A DNA stretch of 64,000 nt from Pseudomonas arsenicoxydans (GTDB taxonomy: Bacteria > Pseudomonadota > Gammaproteobacteria > Pseudomonadales > Pseudomonadaceae). The translations under genes and the position numbers were made by a program. Under the pieces are notes generated by a model that was not told the origin of the DNA, made no database searches, and saw nothing but the letters and a program-made list of their open reading frames with translations. Below, one piece after another: positions 1 through 8,662 of this stretch (the first letter of the stretch is position 1; each line of letters starts with the position of its first letter). The stretch spans positions 1 to 64,000 of the forward strand of contig NZ_RCZE01000004.1 of assembly GCF_006438915.1 (NCBI RefSeq). The letters run 5' to 3'.

Positions 1-252
1 ATCGACAACAACGCTGCCGAACGTGCGATCAGGCCCTTCGTCATCGGAAGAAAGAACTGGTTGTTTAGCGACACACCCAAAGGCGCGACGGCCAGTGCTC
101 AACTTTACAGCCTGGTCGAGACTGCCAAAGCCAACGACCAAGAGCCCTATGCGTGGCTGCGCCACGCATTAGAACGGCTGCCACTGGCGACCTCGGTTGA
201 AGATTACGAAGCGCTGTTGCCGTGGAACTGCTCGCCGGCATCGCCTAGCTAA
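1..252 (+). pseudogene. tnpC: IS66-family transposase TnpC, C-terminal fragment (open at left edge)
   Basis: The frame is open from base 1 and ends with TAA at 250-252. It encodes the last 83 or so residues of an IS66-type TnpC. The hallmark DNNAAERAI block is followed by a [14 protein letters not shown] stretch and then by SLVETAKAN and [10 protein letters not shown], ending in NCSPASPS. The 5' part lies outside the window, so I cannot tell whether the copy is complete there. The reading frame is intact within the window, unlike the other IS66 pieces nearby. A typical IS66 right terminal sequence follows. Confidence 0.85.
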
Positions 253-277
253 GCGCGTTACCCATCTTGAAGTCGGT

Positions 278-297
278 GGGGTTTATGGAGCGCTTAC
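278..297 (+). repeat. IS66-type right terminal sequence
   Basis: The segment GGGGTTTATGGAGCGCTTAC lies just past the tnpC stop. Its reverse complement begins GTAAGCGCTCC, as expected for an IS66-group terminal repeat. Close matches follow the tnpC remnants at 2863-2882 and 10931-10948, with a weaker match at 27383-27401. Confidence 0.6.
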
Positions 298-554
298 GTC
301 GACTTGCTAAAATCCATCGACGGCCTTGCCACACTGGGCGAACTGGTCGAACTGAACATTAAAGTCGCAGTATTCGCCCCAAGCTTTTCGTCTTTCTGAA
401 CAAGCCACGTAACCGCGTGAAGATTCTATATTGGGAGCGCAACGGCTTCTGTCTTTGGCTAGAACGCCTTGAGTCTGAGCGATTCAAAACATCGCCCGAT
501 GTCAGCGACGAGGCGATTGTCCTGCCGGGCCCACGCACGACGTTAGTTCGTTGA
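298..554 (+). pseudogene. tnpB: IS66-family TnpB (Orf2), frameshifted remnant
   Basis: Translation from 298 gives VDLLKSIDGLATLGELVEL and then VAVFAP, which matches the middle of IS66 TnpB proteins. It hits TGA near 397. The match resumes one frame over from 396 with [19 protein letters not shown], then [10 protein letters not shown], and ends at TGA 552-554. About 20 N-terminal residues, the start codon and the whole of tnpA are missing. The fragment abuts the terminal repeat of the preceding IS66 piece directly, so this is a junction between two elements or a rearranged one. It is non-functional. Confidence 0.8.
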
Positions 555-579
555 AGCGCAAAAAACGCAGCCAAAAAGC

Positions 580-1003
580 AAGACAGGACGTGCCGACGTC
601 GCGCTGAACCTGATCAACAAGCTTTATGGCGTCGTGCGCGACCTGAAGGAAGCGAACGATGAAGCTCGTAAAACCGGTCGGCCTGAGCGAAGCCTACCGG
701 TGTTGGCTTAATTGAAAAGCTGGATGGACAAGACATAACCACAGGTCAAATCTGAGAACGCCTTTGGCAAGGCCATCGGCTACCTGGCCACTAACTGGAA
801 CAAACTTGAACGGTGCATCGAGGAAGGCTATTTTCCGATCGACAACAATGCCGCCAAACGTGCCATCAAGCCCTTCGTTATCAGAAGAAAGAACTGGTTG
901 TCACCGACACGCCCAATGGCACGGTGGCCAGTGCACAACTTTACAGCTTGGTCGAGACCGCCAAAGCCAACGGCCAAGAGCCCTATGCGTGGCTGCGCCA
1001 CGC
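580..1003 (+). pseudogene. tnpC: IS66-family transposase TnpC, decayed C-terminal half
   Basis: The translated segments [59 protein letters not shown] and DNNAAKRAI follow the order of a TnpC C-terminal half. In-frame stops interrupt them near 709 and 736, and there is a frameshift around 900. After the frameshift the [20 protein letters not shown] segment continues in another frame and the match stops near 1003 without a terminal repeat. This copy is clearly dead. It probably belongs with the tnpB piece just upstream. Confidence 0.8.
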
Positions 1004-1018
1004 AAGGCCAACGATTGA

Positions 1019-1252
1019 TTTTCGGAAGTCGACAGGCTTGGGGTAAAGATACATTTTTTCGACTTTAGCGTCGGGTCGCCTCACGAGGCGCTGGGTCCAG
1101 AAAGATATCGAGAGCACAGCTTCCAGCATCAAATTGCGGCTCTGAATATGGGGTTCAGAGCAGTTACGGAAGAACTACTCGATTGGTCTTGGTCGGGTAA
1201 CAAGCCAGGTCATGTGGGCAGCCATTTTGACGTGGCCGACCCAGCCGGTTGA
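1019..1252 (+). pseudogene. Unidentified C-terminal gene remnant
   Basis: A 77-codon open frame has no start codon of its own and ends with TGA at 1250-1252. Its composition looks protein-like, with segments such as [20 protein letters not shown] and AALNMGFRAVTEELLDW, rather than random. It follows the tnpC debris directly and lies 11 bp from the end of the convergent acyltransferase gene. I do not recognise the family. It is most likely the tail of a gene whose front was removed by the IS66 rearrangement, but it could be chance. Confidence 0.3.
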
Positions 1253-1263
1253 CGGTGTAGATC

Positions 1264-2370
1264 TCACCGATTCGTCTGTGGCGCCTGCGACGGCTTAAAG
1301 TCATAGGTTTTTTTGGTTCGGATGAGCCCTAGCGTTCTCTTGCCAATCTCAAGCCCGTACCTCTCGATGCTGATGTGCACCAAGTAACACATGACCAAAA
1401 GAACCACAAAGATCTGCATGCTCAGCGGCACGAACGCTATTTCAGCCTTTGAAACGACTATTTGTATATAGCCCCACATCCAGTTATGGAACAGATAAAC
1501 TGCATACGTGAGGTTTGATGCAACCCCAATAATTGGCCCGTATTGCATCCGTCCTCTTAAAACCCACCCAGCCACAAAAATTGCCATAGCAAAAATCCCA
1601 TAGTTACTATTCATCCATGTTTGATGGCTTTTCGAAATCGTGAAGAAAAATAATGCAAGCATCGACAGGATTGCAAAGACGCATAGATTTCTTGCCTTTG
1701 TGTTATTTTCGTATATATAAAAGCATGCTCCAATAAAAAGGAATACCCCGTACGTGCTTAAGTAACCACGGGAAAATCCAGGGGCTGATGGAAATTGAGG
1801 TGCAAAAAACATAATCATAGCGGTTATTAAAAAAACAGAAACGGCAATGGTTGGTTTTTGCAAGATAGAAAAATAACGCATCAGTGCCATATAGGCATAA
1901 AAGCAAATTTCAACCCTTAGTGTCCACTCCACGCCCGCCAACGCAAGCGGTGTTCCGAAGAAATCCCCAATCAATAGGAGTCTCGGAATCAATATAGATA
2001 TACTTGGAAGCTCGACGCCATCGATAATTCTTGCGAGCAACGCCTCCGTAATGACCGCGAATATGTAAAGAGGGTAGATTCTGAATACACGCTTGACTAT
2101 GAATTCAGTTGTTATCTCTTTCTGCAAGACATGAGTGATTATGTAGCCAGAGGTCAGGAAGAAAACTATAACGCCTGCCGCGCCCCCAAGACAAAGCGGC
2201 AGTAACACCTCGGCGAGGTACCTGATTGTTATGTGCAGTTTTTGGTTCTGAGATGCAAATTCTAGCTGGTCGTAAAACTTATGCCCGACTAATACGCTAA
2301 TAAACGCAAATATCCGCATGCAGTCTAAAAACACTATGCGGTCTTTTGTTTTTTCATAAGTTGAGGTCAC
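1264..2370 (-). CDS. Acyltransferase 3 family membrane protein (sugar O-acyltransferase)
   Basis: This 368-residue protein has about ten hydrophobic segments. Near the N-terminus it carries RIFAFISVLVGHKFYD, with the single His in the position typical of acyltransferase-3 (OafA/NodX-like) proteins. Such enzymes transfer acetyl or other acyl groups from the cytoplasmic side onto lipid-linked sugars or O-antigen residues. The start is ATG at 2370. The gene is AT-rich compared with the housekeeping genes to the right and is isolated among IS66 debris, which suggests a transferred decoration gene. The substrate cannot be read from sequence. A second member of the family lies at 25909-27087 and also sits next to IS66 debris. 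Confidence 0.85.
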   Translation of the reverse strand: MTSTYEKTKDRIVFLDCMRIFAFISVLVGHKFYDQLEFASQNQKLHITIRYLAEVLLPLCLGGAAGVIVFFLTSGYIITHVLQKEITTEFIVKRVFRIYPLYIFAVITEALLARIIDGVELPSISILIPRLLLIGDFFGTPLALAGVEWTLRVEICFYAYMALMRYFSILQKPTIAVSVFLITAMIMFFAPQFPSAPGFSRGYLSTYGVFLFIGACFYIYENNTKARNLCVFAILSMLALFFFTISKSHQTWMNSNYGIFAMAIFVAGWVLRGRMQYGPIIGVASNLTYAVYLFHNWMWGYIQIVVSKAEIAFVPLSMQIFVVLLVMCYLVHISIERYGLEIGKRTLGLIRTKKTYDFKPSQAPQTNR

Positions 2371-2446
2371 TGCGCTCTCAATTCTTTTGTTAGGAGAAAA
2401 GCAATTATAAACGAATGATACGATTTTTGAATAACCGGAGAAAAAT

Positions 2447-2572
2447 ATGCCAATTACCGCTGCGCAATTGATACGGATCCTGCCGAACGGCGGCCCAGCT
2501 ACCGGCGTTTTTGTTCCTGTCCAGAATACGGCTATGGATCAGCGCGGCATTGTCACGACTACGCAGATCACT
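2447..2572 (+). pseudogene. GH19 endolysin/chitinase gene, 5' fragment fused to IS66 debris
   Basis: ATG at 2447 has a good ribosome site (GGAG eight bases upstream). The next 42 codons start MPITAAQLIRILPN and continue GVFVPVQNTAM. This resembles the N-terminus of glycoside hydrolase 19 endolysins found in Pseudomonas prophages and pyocin regions. The similarity ends at about 2572, where the frame runs straight into IS66 TnpC ([14 protein letters not shown]). The result is a 63-codon chimeric frame ending at 2638. The catalytic domain is absent. The family assignment rests on the short N-terminal motif only. Confidence 0.5.
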
Positions 2573-2835
2573 GGCTATTTGCCGATCGACAACAATGCCG
2601 CCGAACGTGCCATTTGGCCCGTCGTTATCGGAAGGTAAGAACTGGTTGTTCAGCGACACGCCCAAAGGCGCGGTAGACAGTGCACAACTTTACAGCTTGG
2701 TCGAGACCGCCAAAGCCAATGGCTAAGAGCCCCATGTATGGCTGCGCCAAGCACTTGAGTACCTGCCAATGGCGTCTTCGGTTGAGGATTACGAAGCCCT
2801 GGCGCAGTGGAGCTGCTCGCCGGCATCACCTAGCT
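2573..2835 (+). pseudogene. tnpC: IS66-family transposase TnpC, third C-terminal fragment
   Basis: From [14 protein letters not shown] the match to TnpC continues to about 2630, where a one-base change shifts the frame. It resumes as [21 protein letters not shown] stop replaces Gln after KANG (near 2726), and the end reads [15 protein letters not shown] then CSPASPS at 2835. Only the last 90 or so codons are present. It differs from the copies at 1-252 and 580-1003 by many substitutions, so these are not recent duplicates. Confidence 0.8.
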
Positions 2836-2862
2836 GAGCGCTCTGCTCAACTTGAAGTGGGC

Positions 2863-2882
2863 GGGATTTATGTAGCGCTTAC
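2863..2882 (+). repeat. IS66-type right terminal sequence
   Basis: The bases GGATTTATGTAGCGCTTAC closely match the terminal sequence at 278-297. They lie 28 bp beyond the tnpC remnant stop, at the expected place. Confidence 0.5.
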
Positions 2883-2930
2883 GATTTTTCTCCTAATTGG
2901 ATCAAGGCATTTTTGCGTCAAGACATCGCG

Positions 2931-3032
2931 TTTTCGGACAAACTGATCATTGTCATCCTCAAGCAAGCGGAGGTTGGAGACCCAGTGCCAGAGCTGTGCC
3001 GCGAGTACGGAACCAGTCGGTTACCTTCTTAA
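2931..3032 (+). pseudogene. IS3-family OrfA, N-terminal fragment
   Basis: Translation gives FSDKLIIVILKQAEVGDPVP then ELCREYGTSR before a stop at 3030-3032. This is the helix-turn-helix beginning of IS3-family OrfA proteins (the FxxEQIIxILKQAExG...CRExGxS pattern). Only about 33 codons remain and no OrfB is present. The fragment starts about 50 bp beyond the IS66 terminal sequence, so elements have been stacked here. Confidence 0.7.
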
Positions 3033-3099
3033 TACACAACAACAAAATCAGAACACACAATAAAATAAAAAATACGACCCACATAACGCATTTAAAATA

Positions 3100-3132
3100 A
3101 TTGGCTTTTTACCTGCTAGGCAAAAAGCCAAT
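3100..3132 (-). terminator. Rho-independent-type terminator of the 3.1-6.9 kb gene
   Basis: A perfect 11-bp inverted repeat (ATTGGCTTTTT and its complement) surrounds an 11-base loop. It starts 9 bases past the stop codon of the minus-strand gene. On the minus strand it is followed by an AT-rich tail (TATTTTAAA). Confidence 0.7.
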
Positions 3133-3140
3133 TTAGCGAT

Positions 3141-6100
3141 TTAGCGTGTGCTACCACTAACATTTGTTACTGCATATTCAAAGCCTTCGTTTTCACAGAC
3201 CAGGGGAATGATACGTTCTAGTGCATGCAACAGCGAGCCATCATAGGGAAGAGGTTCTGTCGGATACTCTTCCCACTTGAAACACAATTTAACCAGCGGC
3301 GCCAATACTTCTGAGCGAGCCCAGAACATTGTTCCCACCGGAAAATTAATATTTTTAGGCAACGGGTCAAGTGACAAACGTAAAGCCAATTCTTGAGCAG
3401 GTTTTTCGTTTGCATCCCAACCCACAACATTCGAATCATCTGGAAAAATCAATCCAATTTTCGGATTCAAGGACATTTGACCAACGATGACGTCAGCCAT
3501 ATTTCCAACTGCTCCGCCCAGTAAATTATCCAAGAGGAAGTTGAACCATTTTCTACCAACCTCCAAGTCTTTTACATCAACAGTTTTCTTCGTGTGAATA
3601 TGCCCAACAATTTGATAGTTTTGTACAAGCTCTGAACCGAAAGCAGTCAGCAAGGGACCGATGTCTCTGCCTCTATTTGGAACAACTTCAACACAGACAG
3701 CCTCTACGTTACTAGCCTTTAGTAGAGCCAGGATTTCAAGCTTAGCTTCTAACGACGGAGCACTGATAAATAGATCTGGCCTTACCTTGTTTGCCTTCAG
3801 TCTTTGCAAAATTTCCGGGAGTAAATCCGGATAATAGACGTGAATATGAAGCGCTATCTTTGTGTCATCCAACACCTCGCCAACTATTGTTTTTGGCGTC
3901 AACACTGGACGCAGCCATGATCCCTGAGGTTTGCCTGCCTGAAGAAAATGAGCGTACGCATCAATCTCAAGATGGTCGATATTATTCTGTTCAAGGTAGA
4001 TACCCGGATGAAAGCCTGGAAAAGGCTTTTTTCTACCTATTCCACGCACCCAAGAACGCATATACATATAGAGCAAATCGATATTACTAAAGTTCACCCG
4101 ATGAGAATCTCTGAGAAACTCAAAATCGGTCAAATCAGAGTCTTTCACAATCAAAAAATCTGCATGTTCCTGCTTCGTTCTCGCCTCTACAACATGTGCA
4201 ATCCGCTCCAGACTTTCAATATATTTATTCATATCGAAATAATCTTGAGATTTAGAACCACTCTGCCTACCGACGTCAGCTCTCAATTTTTGAGAGTTCG
4301 CTAACGAAAGGACTTTTTCTGCCATTGATACAGTATCCAGATACGGCGCAACACATTCTGCAGCAAGACCGCACGAAGATAAAAAGTCAGCTATACCCGT
4401 AGTTTTATCAAAACACACAATCGGTATGCCGTGGCTGAGTGCATCAATGGCGACATTGGGCAATGGATCCAGTCGCGACGTCAGCAAGAAAATATCGGAG
4501 TTTTCATAAACCGTATCAATTGCGGAGGTTTCGGAAATGAAGAATACATTTTTCTCGAGATTCGCTCTTGCTATCTGATCTGCCAAATAGACAGAGTAGC
4601 CTATGTCGTGATCCGGATTGTAGCCTTGTCCAACCCAGACAAAACGACAGTTTTCACCACCTGGTGCATTGACCACCCTTGCAGCACATTCAATGAAAAG
4701 GTCTACTCCCTTTCTCAGCTGCACATAACCGGCTCCAAGGATTACGACCAGCCCCTCAGCACTGCCATTAGGTCGCATTGCATTTACGATGCGTTGTTGC
4801 TCCCTCTCAATTTCGGAAGAACTAAGGTTCTCAGGAGGTAAAAGGCAGCGACCTTGGGGAAGAATATGCGAATGCCCTTTGTTTAGCTCCGCGTACTCCG
4901 CCTGAGCACTTTTCAATGTAATGTCTGTTGAAAATATCAGCTCACCTGACCAAAAAAGCGCTTCTCGAAATGCATTGCGAGGTCGAGTATTAGCTGCGAA
5001 TTCATGCACTAAACTTATGCAAGGCACAAATCGCTCTGCAAGAGCAGGCAGCACGTATCTGGCTTCGATGCTATTCGCTATTGCGCAATCTATATTGAAC
5101 CGCTCAAGTATCTGTTTTACAACCGCTTTGGTAATGACCGAGTTACTTTTTATCCCCGCGATGGGCCCAATTACAGCAGCACCTGAAGCTAAAAATGCAT
5201 CCTCTAAATCCCCCCCACCAAGAAGAAGGGCGATAACGTTGTACTTCTTAGACAGGTTTATAATTATATTGAGACTTAATATAGGTGCGCCTGTCCTGGA
5301 GGCTTCGTGACTGACAACCAAAAACGTTTTGCGTAATGGATCAATAGACTCGGTCGCACCCCGAACTTCAAGAGTCGGCATGGCTCCCATGCGCCCTTCC
5401 CTTCTACCTGTAGATCGGTAATGCTTCTCAGGATCTACTCCGGAGCTTTTTACATCAGGGTAAAGAGATAGATATAAATCAGCATCAAAGATGACCTCGT
5501 CTTCGATTTCAATAGAAAGCAGACGCCCTTCAATGGCTCCATTCACAAGGAAGTGCTCTTCTGGAGAAACCCCGATAGCAGCCACATCTGAGTTAGCATG
5601 TAAATATTTATTGTACTCAAAGCTAAAATGCTTTGAAAGCACACGTGCAAATGGGTGCTCAACTGCCCCCAAGAGCTTGCGCGCCGCTCGCATAGCTTTC
5701 CAAGGCCGGGAAGAAAATATAATTTTAAGACACTCGGCCAGAACTATAGTTAGCTGATGCTTACTATTCAGTAATACTTCGAACTGATGATGAGCTTCCA
5801 GACTTCGCTCATTCAATAAACGATTCTGTTGCCTCAAGGCAAGATTTTCATCTCGCTGCTTGACCAATTCACGTTTTAACTTCTCCCGTTCATTAAGTAC
5901 AGTAGAAACTTTCACTTCTAGCCCCTTCAGCCGCCCCTCAAGTCCATCAGAAAGCTCACTAAGTCTGGATTGTACGGCCTGAGCATCTTTTATCTGTAGG
6001 AGAAAGTCAGAGATCCTGGCGTGCCGACCTTTAATCATACTTATCCCTTTCAGCGCCACATCGAGTGCATCTTGACTCAATTCGGCTTTACCCTCAGGTA

Positions 6101-6851
6101 CGTCCAAAGGGTAGTTGAAAGCAGCAAAATCTTCAGCATACAAAAGCTTTATCAACTCCGCAGACCTTGGAGTAATAAAGCTTTCGGAATAAGGAATTAG
6201 ACTTTGGTTAGCCCGATTTGTCACAAACGGGGCAACAAACCCATCACCTATAATACCTTCAAGCTCTGCTTCCAGGCGCAAAGTATCTTCCAACTGCGAA
6301 ACAATATCGTACTTTATTAAGTCAGGCCGCAGCAAGGCTACTTGTGGTGTCCAATCCGAATCAGAAAAACTCGGTGCCTCAACCGCCAACAAATACTCAA
6401 GAAAACTTTCAAAAGCATTCGCGATATCAACGGTGCTCGCTATTTTATGACTATAAAACTCATGCTTTACATACCGCTCTATTTGCAATGGCTCACGAAG
6501 TAAAATATTTGCTTGCCAAGCAGAAAATATACGCTCGTAAGGATTACGAACCACCGCAAAACAAAAAACTCCATCAGTGTTAACTAGCTCACCCAACCGG
6601 GACTCGGGAAGACCAGTAACTGATGGAGCAACCAAATGAAAGGTGTCATGGATGGTTAACTCTGGCGTACTCTCTAGACTCTTTAGGTCTTTATTTATGG
6701 CAGGCACATAACCTTCAAGCTTAGCAAACCACCATTTTAATGAAGTGGAGCCTGCTTTCGGCGTGCACACATAAAAAATCTTATACTTTTCAGAGTAGCA
6801 TGAGCTATACCTCATCAACTCCACTTGACCTTTAGAAATAACGCCAAACAT
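3141..6851 (-). CDS. Giant fusion: sulfotransferase, coiled coil, GT4 glycosyltransferase, RgpF-like domain
   Basis: The frame runs to 6899. ATG at 6851 follows AAGGGCGGA and gives 1236 residues; residue numbers here use the longer 1252-residue frame. Residues 40-265 resemble sulfotransferase family 2: TPKAGSTSLKWW fits the 5'-phosphosulfate loop of PAPS enzymes and RNPYERIFSAW the 3'-phosphate site. Residues 290-375 form a heptad-rich coiled coil. Residues 425-505 hold two FDADLYLSLYPDV-type repeats. Residues 525-880 look like a GT4 glycosyltransferase with an E-rich C-terminal lobe. The last 240 residues resemble RgpF of rhamnan synthesis (NRGRDIGPLL, GHIHTKK). It is probably a cytoplasmic multi-enzyme for polymer assembly; sulfation is inferred from the motifs. 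A terminator follows directly. Its sister gene is at 28657-33633. Confidence 0.85.
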   Translation of the reverse strand: MFGVISKGQVELMRYSSCYSEKYKIFYVCTPKAGSTSLKWWFAKLEGYVPAINKDLKSLESTPELTIHDTFHLVAPSVTGLPESRLGELVNTDGVFCFAVVRNPYERIFSAWQANILLREPLQIERYVKHEFYSHKIASTVDIANAFESFLEYLLAVEAPSFSDSDWTPQVALLRPDLIKYDIVSQLEDTLRLEAELEGIIGDGFVAPFVTNRANQSLIPYSESFITPRSAELIKLLYAEDFAAFNYPLDVPEGKAELSQDALDVALKGISMIKGRHARISDFLLQIKDAQAVQSRLSELSDGLEGRLKGLEVKVSTVLNEREKLKRELVKQRDENLALRQQNRLLNERSLEAHHQFEVLLNSKHQLTIVLAECLKIIFSSRPWKAMRAARKLLGAVEHPFARVLSKHFSFEYNKYLHANSDVAAIGVSPEEHFLVNGAIEGRLLSIEIEDEVIFDADLYLSLYPDVKSSGVDPEKHYRSTGRREGRMGAMPTLEVRGATESIDPLRKTFLVVSHEASRTGAPILSLNIIINLSKKYNVIALLLGGGDLEDAFLASGAAVIGPIAGIKSNSVITKAVVKQILERFNIDCAIANSIEARYVLPALAERFVPCISLVHEFAANTRPRNAFREALFWSGELIFSTDITLKSAQAEYAELNKGHSHILPQGRCLLPPENLSSSEIEREQQRIVNAMRPNGSAEGLVVILGAGYVQLRKGVDLFIECAARVVNAPGGENCRFVWVGQGYNPDHDIGYSVYLADQIARANLEKNVFFISETSAIDTVYENSDIFLLTSRLDPLPNVAIDALSHGIPIVCFDKTTGIADFLSSCGLAAECVAPYLDTVSMAEKVLSLANSQKLRADVGRQSGSKSQDYFDMNKYIESLERIAHVVEARTKQEHADFLIVKDSDLTDFEFLRDSHRVNFSNIDLLYMYMRSWVRGIGRKKPFPGFHPGIYLEQNNIDHLEIDAYAHFLQAGKPQGSWLRPVLTPKTIVGEVLDDTKIALHIHVYYPDLLPEILQRLKANKVRPDLFISAPSLEAKLEILALLKASNVEAVCVEVVPNRGRDIGPLLTAFGSELVQNYQIVGHIHTKKTVDVKDLEVGRKWFNFLLDNLLGGAVGNMADVIVGQMSLNPKIGLIFPDDSNVVGWDANEKPAQELALRLSLDPLPKNINFPVGTMFWARSEVLAPLVKLCFKWEEYPTEPLPYDGSLLHALERIIPLVCENEGFEYAVTNVSGSTR

Positions 6852-6935
6852 AACACATCCGCCCTTTATCACATAATTTTTTATATAACAACAAACCATC
6901 TACAGCACTTTAATAATAGGAAACTGACACATGAG

Positions 6936-7181
6936 CTAACAACACCCAGAAAAATCCCTAGTTAATGCTGGAGAGAATCTAAACATCAAAGCATCCATGA
7001 CGCGATAAAACTTATTCGGCTGATAGGTCGACCATAGCCCGCGACCACCAAAAAAAACGCATGATTGTAGATTCATAACGCCAGAGAAATCAACGGCGGA
7101 CCGCTGTTCGGCCGAGGCCATTCTAATCAATTTATGATCTTCAGGGCTTTGCAGCCCCGCCACTTCAAACCCGAATAACAT
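6936..7181 (-). pseudogene. Unidentified C-terminal remnant
   Basis: An 81-codon frame starts at ATG 7181 and ends just upstream of the giant gene. Its sequence (for example MLFGFEVAGLQSPEDHKLIR and LWSTYQPNKFYRVMDAL) looks protein-like but I do not recognise it. It begins exactly where the IS5-type transposase remnant ends, so it may be the surviving 3' end of a gene interrupted by that element. No ribosome-binding site is convincing. Confidence 0.3.
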
Positions 7182-7189
7182 TTTAATTA

Positions 7190-7517
7190 GCGGCCCGAAA
7201 TAAAACGGTGGAGTCACCAAGAATCGGATGGCCCAGCGTGAAACGAGTGAACTGGCGTAGCAAGGCAATTTCATGGAACACACCTTCCATAGTCGGATCA
7301 CTTCAAGAAAAACCAGTTTTGCAGCAATTGAATAGGCAGTACGATCTCTTGAGGATACAACTTACGACCATCACCCACCTTTGGGACAACACGGTTCAAT
7401 CAGCACCACTAATCCGCTCCAGAGCACCACTCCCGCCATTTCAGCCAGAAAGTGTTCACGCCGGGGCTGCTTGCGCTTGCTGGCGTATTCGAAGTCGGAA
7501 CAGCTCATCTGGTTCAT
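7190..7517 (-). pseudogene. IS5-family transposase, decayed N-terminal part
   Basis: Reading from ATG 7517 on the minus strand gives MNQMSCSDFEYASKRKQPRR then REHFLAEM, LVVLIEPCCPK, QLLQNW, HEIALLRQF and LGHPILGDSTVLFR across three frames. This order matches the N-terminal third of IS5-group transposases (FxxAEYAxKRKQTRRExFLxEM, LIxLIEPxYPK, LxQNWFGYSD, RxFxxL). Several stops and frameshifts are present, and the catalytic DDE part is missing. Confidence 0.65.
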
Positions 7518-7525
7518 GCAGGGCT

Positions 7526-7550
7526 CAGGTCAGGTCAGGTAGGGTCAGGT
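7526..7550. repeat. Short tandem CAGGT repeat
   Basis: Five 5-base units (four CAGGT, one AGGGT) lie head to tail, directly upstream of the IS5-type transposase remnant start. No function is apparent. They may be slippage at an old element end. Confidence 0.5.
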
Positions 7551-8244
7551 AGTCATGGCGTATTCAAGCACATCTGTGGACTTGTTCGGAGTTTCTCAAA
7601 CACACCTACGGCAAAAAAACTGCGAAAGATCGACAGTCGGGTGCGCCTCTGACCAAGCGAGTGGAAAGCCTAACAGTCGAACGCGATCACCCCTACGCCC
7701 CAAACAAAGCCTACCTCAGCACGCGAGTGACGATCATGACAAGGCATCGCGCTTCCAGATCATAGGCACTGACGACTGGACCTGAAACTGTATCTGATCA
7801 GCATCGCACTCCATACACTGGCGAACAGTTCGCGTACATCATCACGATCGACTCCCCCTGAATCTCAGCGACGAGTGATCAGACCTAGGCGAGCGATTCG
7901 TGTTCGCCGCCTGATGACCTCAGGTGCATCTTTGGAGCCAGGTAATTGGATGACGGCCAGATCGAAACTGTCGCGGGAAAAATGTACGACCAACTCACCG
8001 CCTTCAAAGAACTGAACCAGGATTATGGAAAGGTTTCCGTTATTTCGTGGCCAGCTGTCAAACTAGCGAAGCAAGGTGGGCTGGTAATAGTCAGCAACCA
8101 GTTTTTTGGATTGCGCTAGGTAAGGTGTGTCGTGATCGGCGCAGGATGCAGTAAAGGGCGTAGTGCATTCATCTGTCGTGTCTCTGCCTCAAAAGCCTGC
8201 ATGGCAAGTGAGAGACAGCACCGAACCAGCGCTATAGCGGTGCA
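7551..8244. other. Gene-poor debris between IS5 remnant and comEA pseudogene
   Basis: I find no intact gene here. The only protein-like stretch is a 57-codon plus-strand frame from TTG 7946 to TAG 8117-8119, containing QIETVAGKMYDQLTAFKELN and then VISWPAVKLAKQGGLVIVSN. I cannot assign it to a family. The rest is short frames with no ribosome sites. The segment is best read as the decayed outer flank of the O-antigen locus. Confidence 0.4.
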
Positions 8245-8549
8245 GTTCACCGCGAGCTTTTCGCGATTCATTTCCAGAATCGCCTTGCCGGTGCCCTTGG
8301 CCTCCAACAACTCACCCACCGACGCAATTGACCTATTACTCTCGCGATAGGCAACAATTGCCTTGGGCTTGGCCTCACCGACTCCGGAGAACTTACGGTA
8401 CAGATCGTCGCGCCCGCCCCATTCAGATCCGAGGGTGCAGCCTTGCAGCATCAACGGGCGGTATCGGTGTCGAACTTGATCACAGGCGCGACAACAGAGG
8501 CACTGGTCATCAGGGCAACAAACAGAGAGTAGAAGTAGCCTGTACCCAT
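8245..8549 (-). pseudogene. comEA: ComEA-like helix-hairpin-helix DNA-binding protein, frameshifted
   Basis: ATG 8549 has a good ribosome site (GGAG, eight bases upstream) and encodes MGTGYFYSLFVALMTSASVV, the signal-peptide region of pseudomonad ComEA-like proteins. That frame stops near 8451. The helix-hairpin-helix domain lies in another frame: FSGVGEAKPKAIVAYRESN, then SVGELLEAKGTGKAILEMNR and EKLAVN. The normal stop after VN is lost, TGA having become TGC. Intact pseudomonad homologs follow wbpM in the same order as here. The family binds DNA in the periplasm or at the membrane, but this copy should be dead. The middle segment is degenerate beyond a single frameshift. Confidence 0.75.
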
Positions 8550-8580
8550 AAGTGACGCTCCATGACATTGATAAGGAAGT

Positions 8581-8599
8581 GCAGCTTTTCCGAAGCTGC
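8581..8599. terminator. Hairpin between wbpM and comEA remnant
   Basis: GCAGCTT and AAGCTGC flank a 5-base spacer, forming a stable short hairpin 64 bp past the wbpM stop. No T-run follows on either strand, so it may be a processing or REP-like hairpin rather than a true terminator. Confidence 0.3.
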
Positions 8600-8662
8600 C
8601 TCCCAAACCTAAACCATGGGGAAATTCTGTCAAAAGTGTGTCCGTTACAGGGTGTGTAACAA

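Noticed and set aside
7208..7785. Several 60-110 codon plus-strand frames in the 7.2-7.8 kb region
   Set aside because: They are antisense to or beside the IS5-type remnant and show no similarity or start signals.
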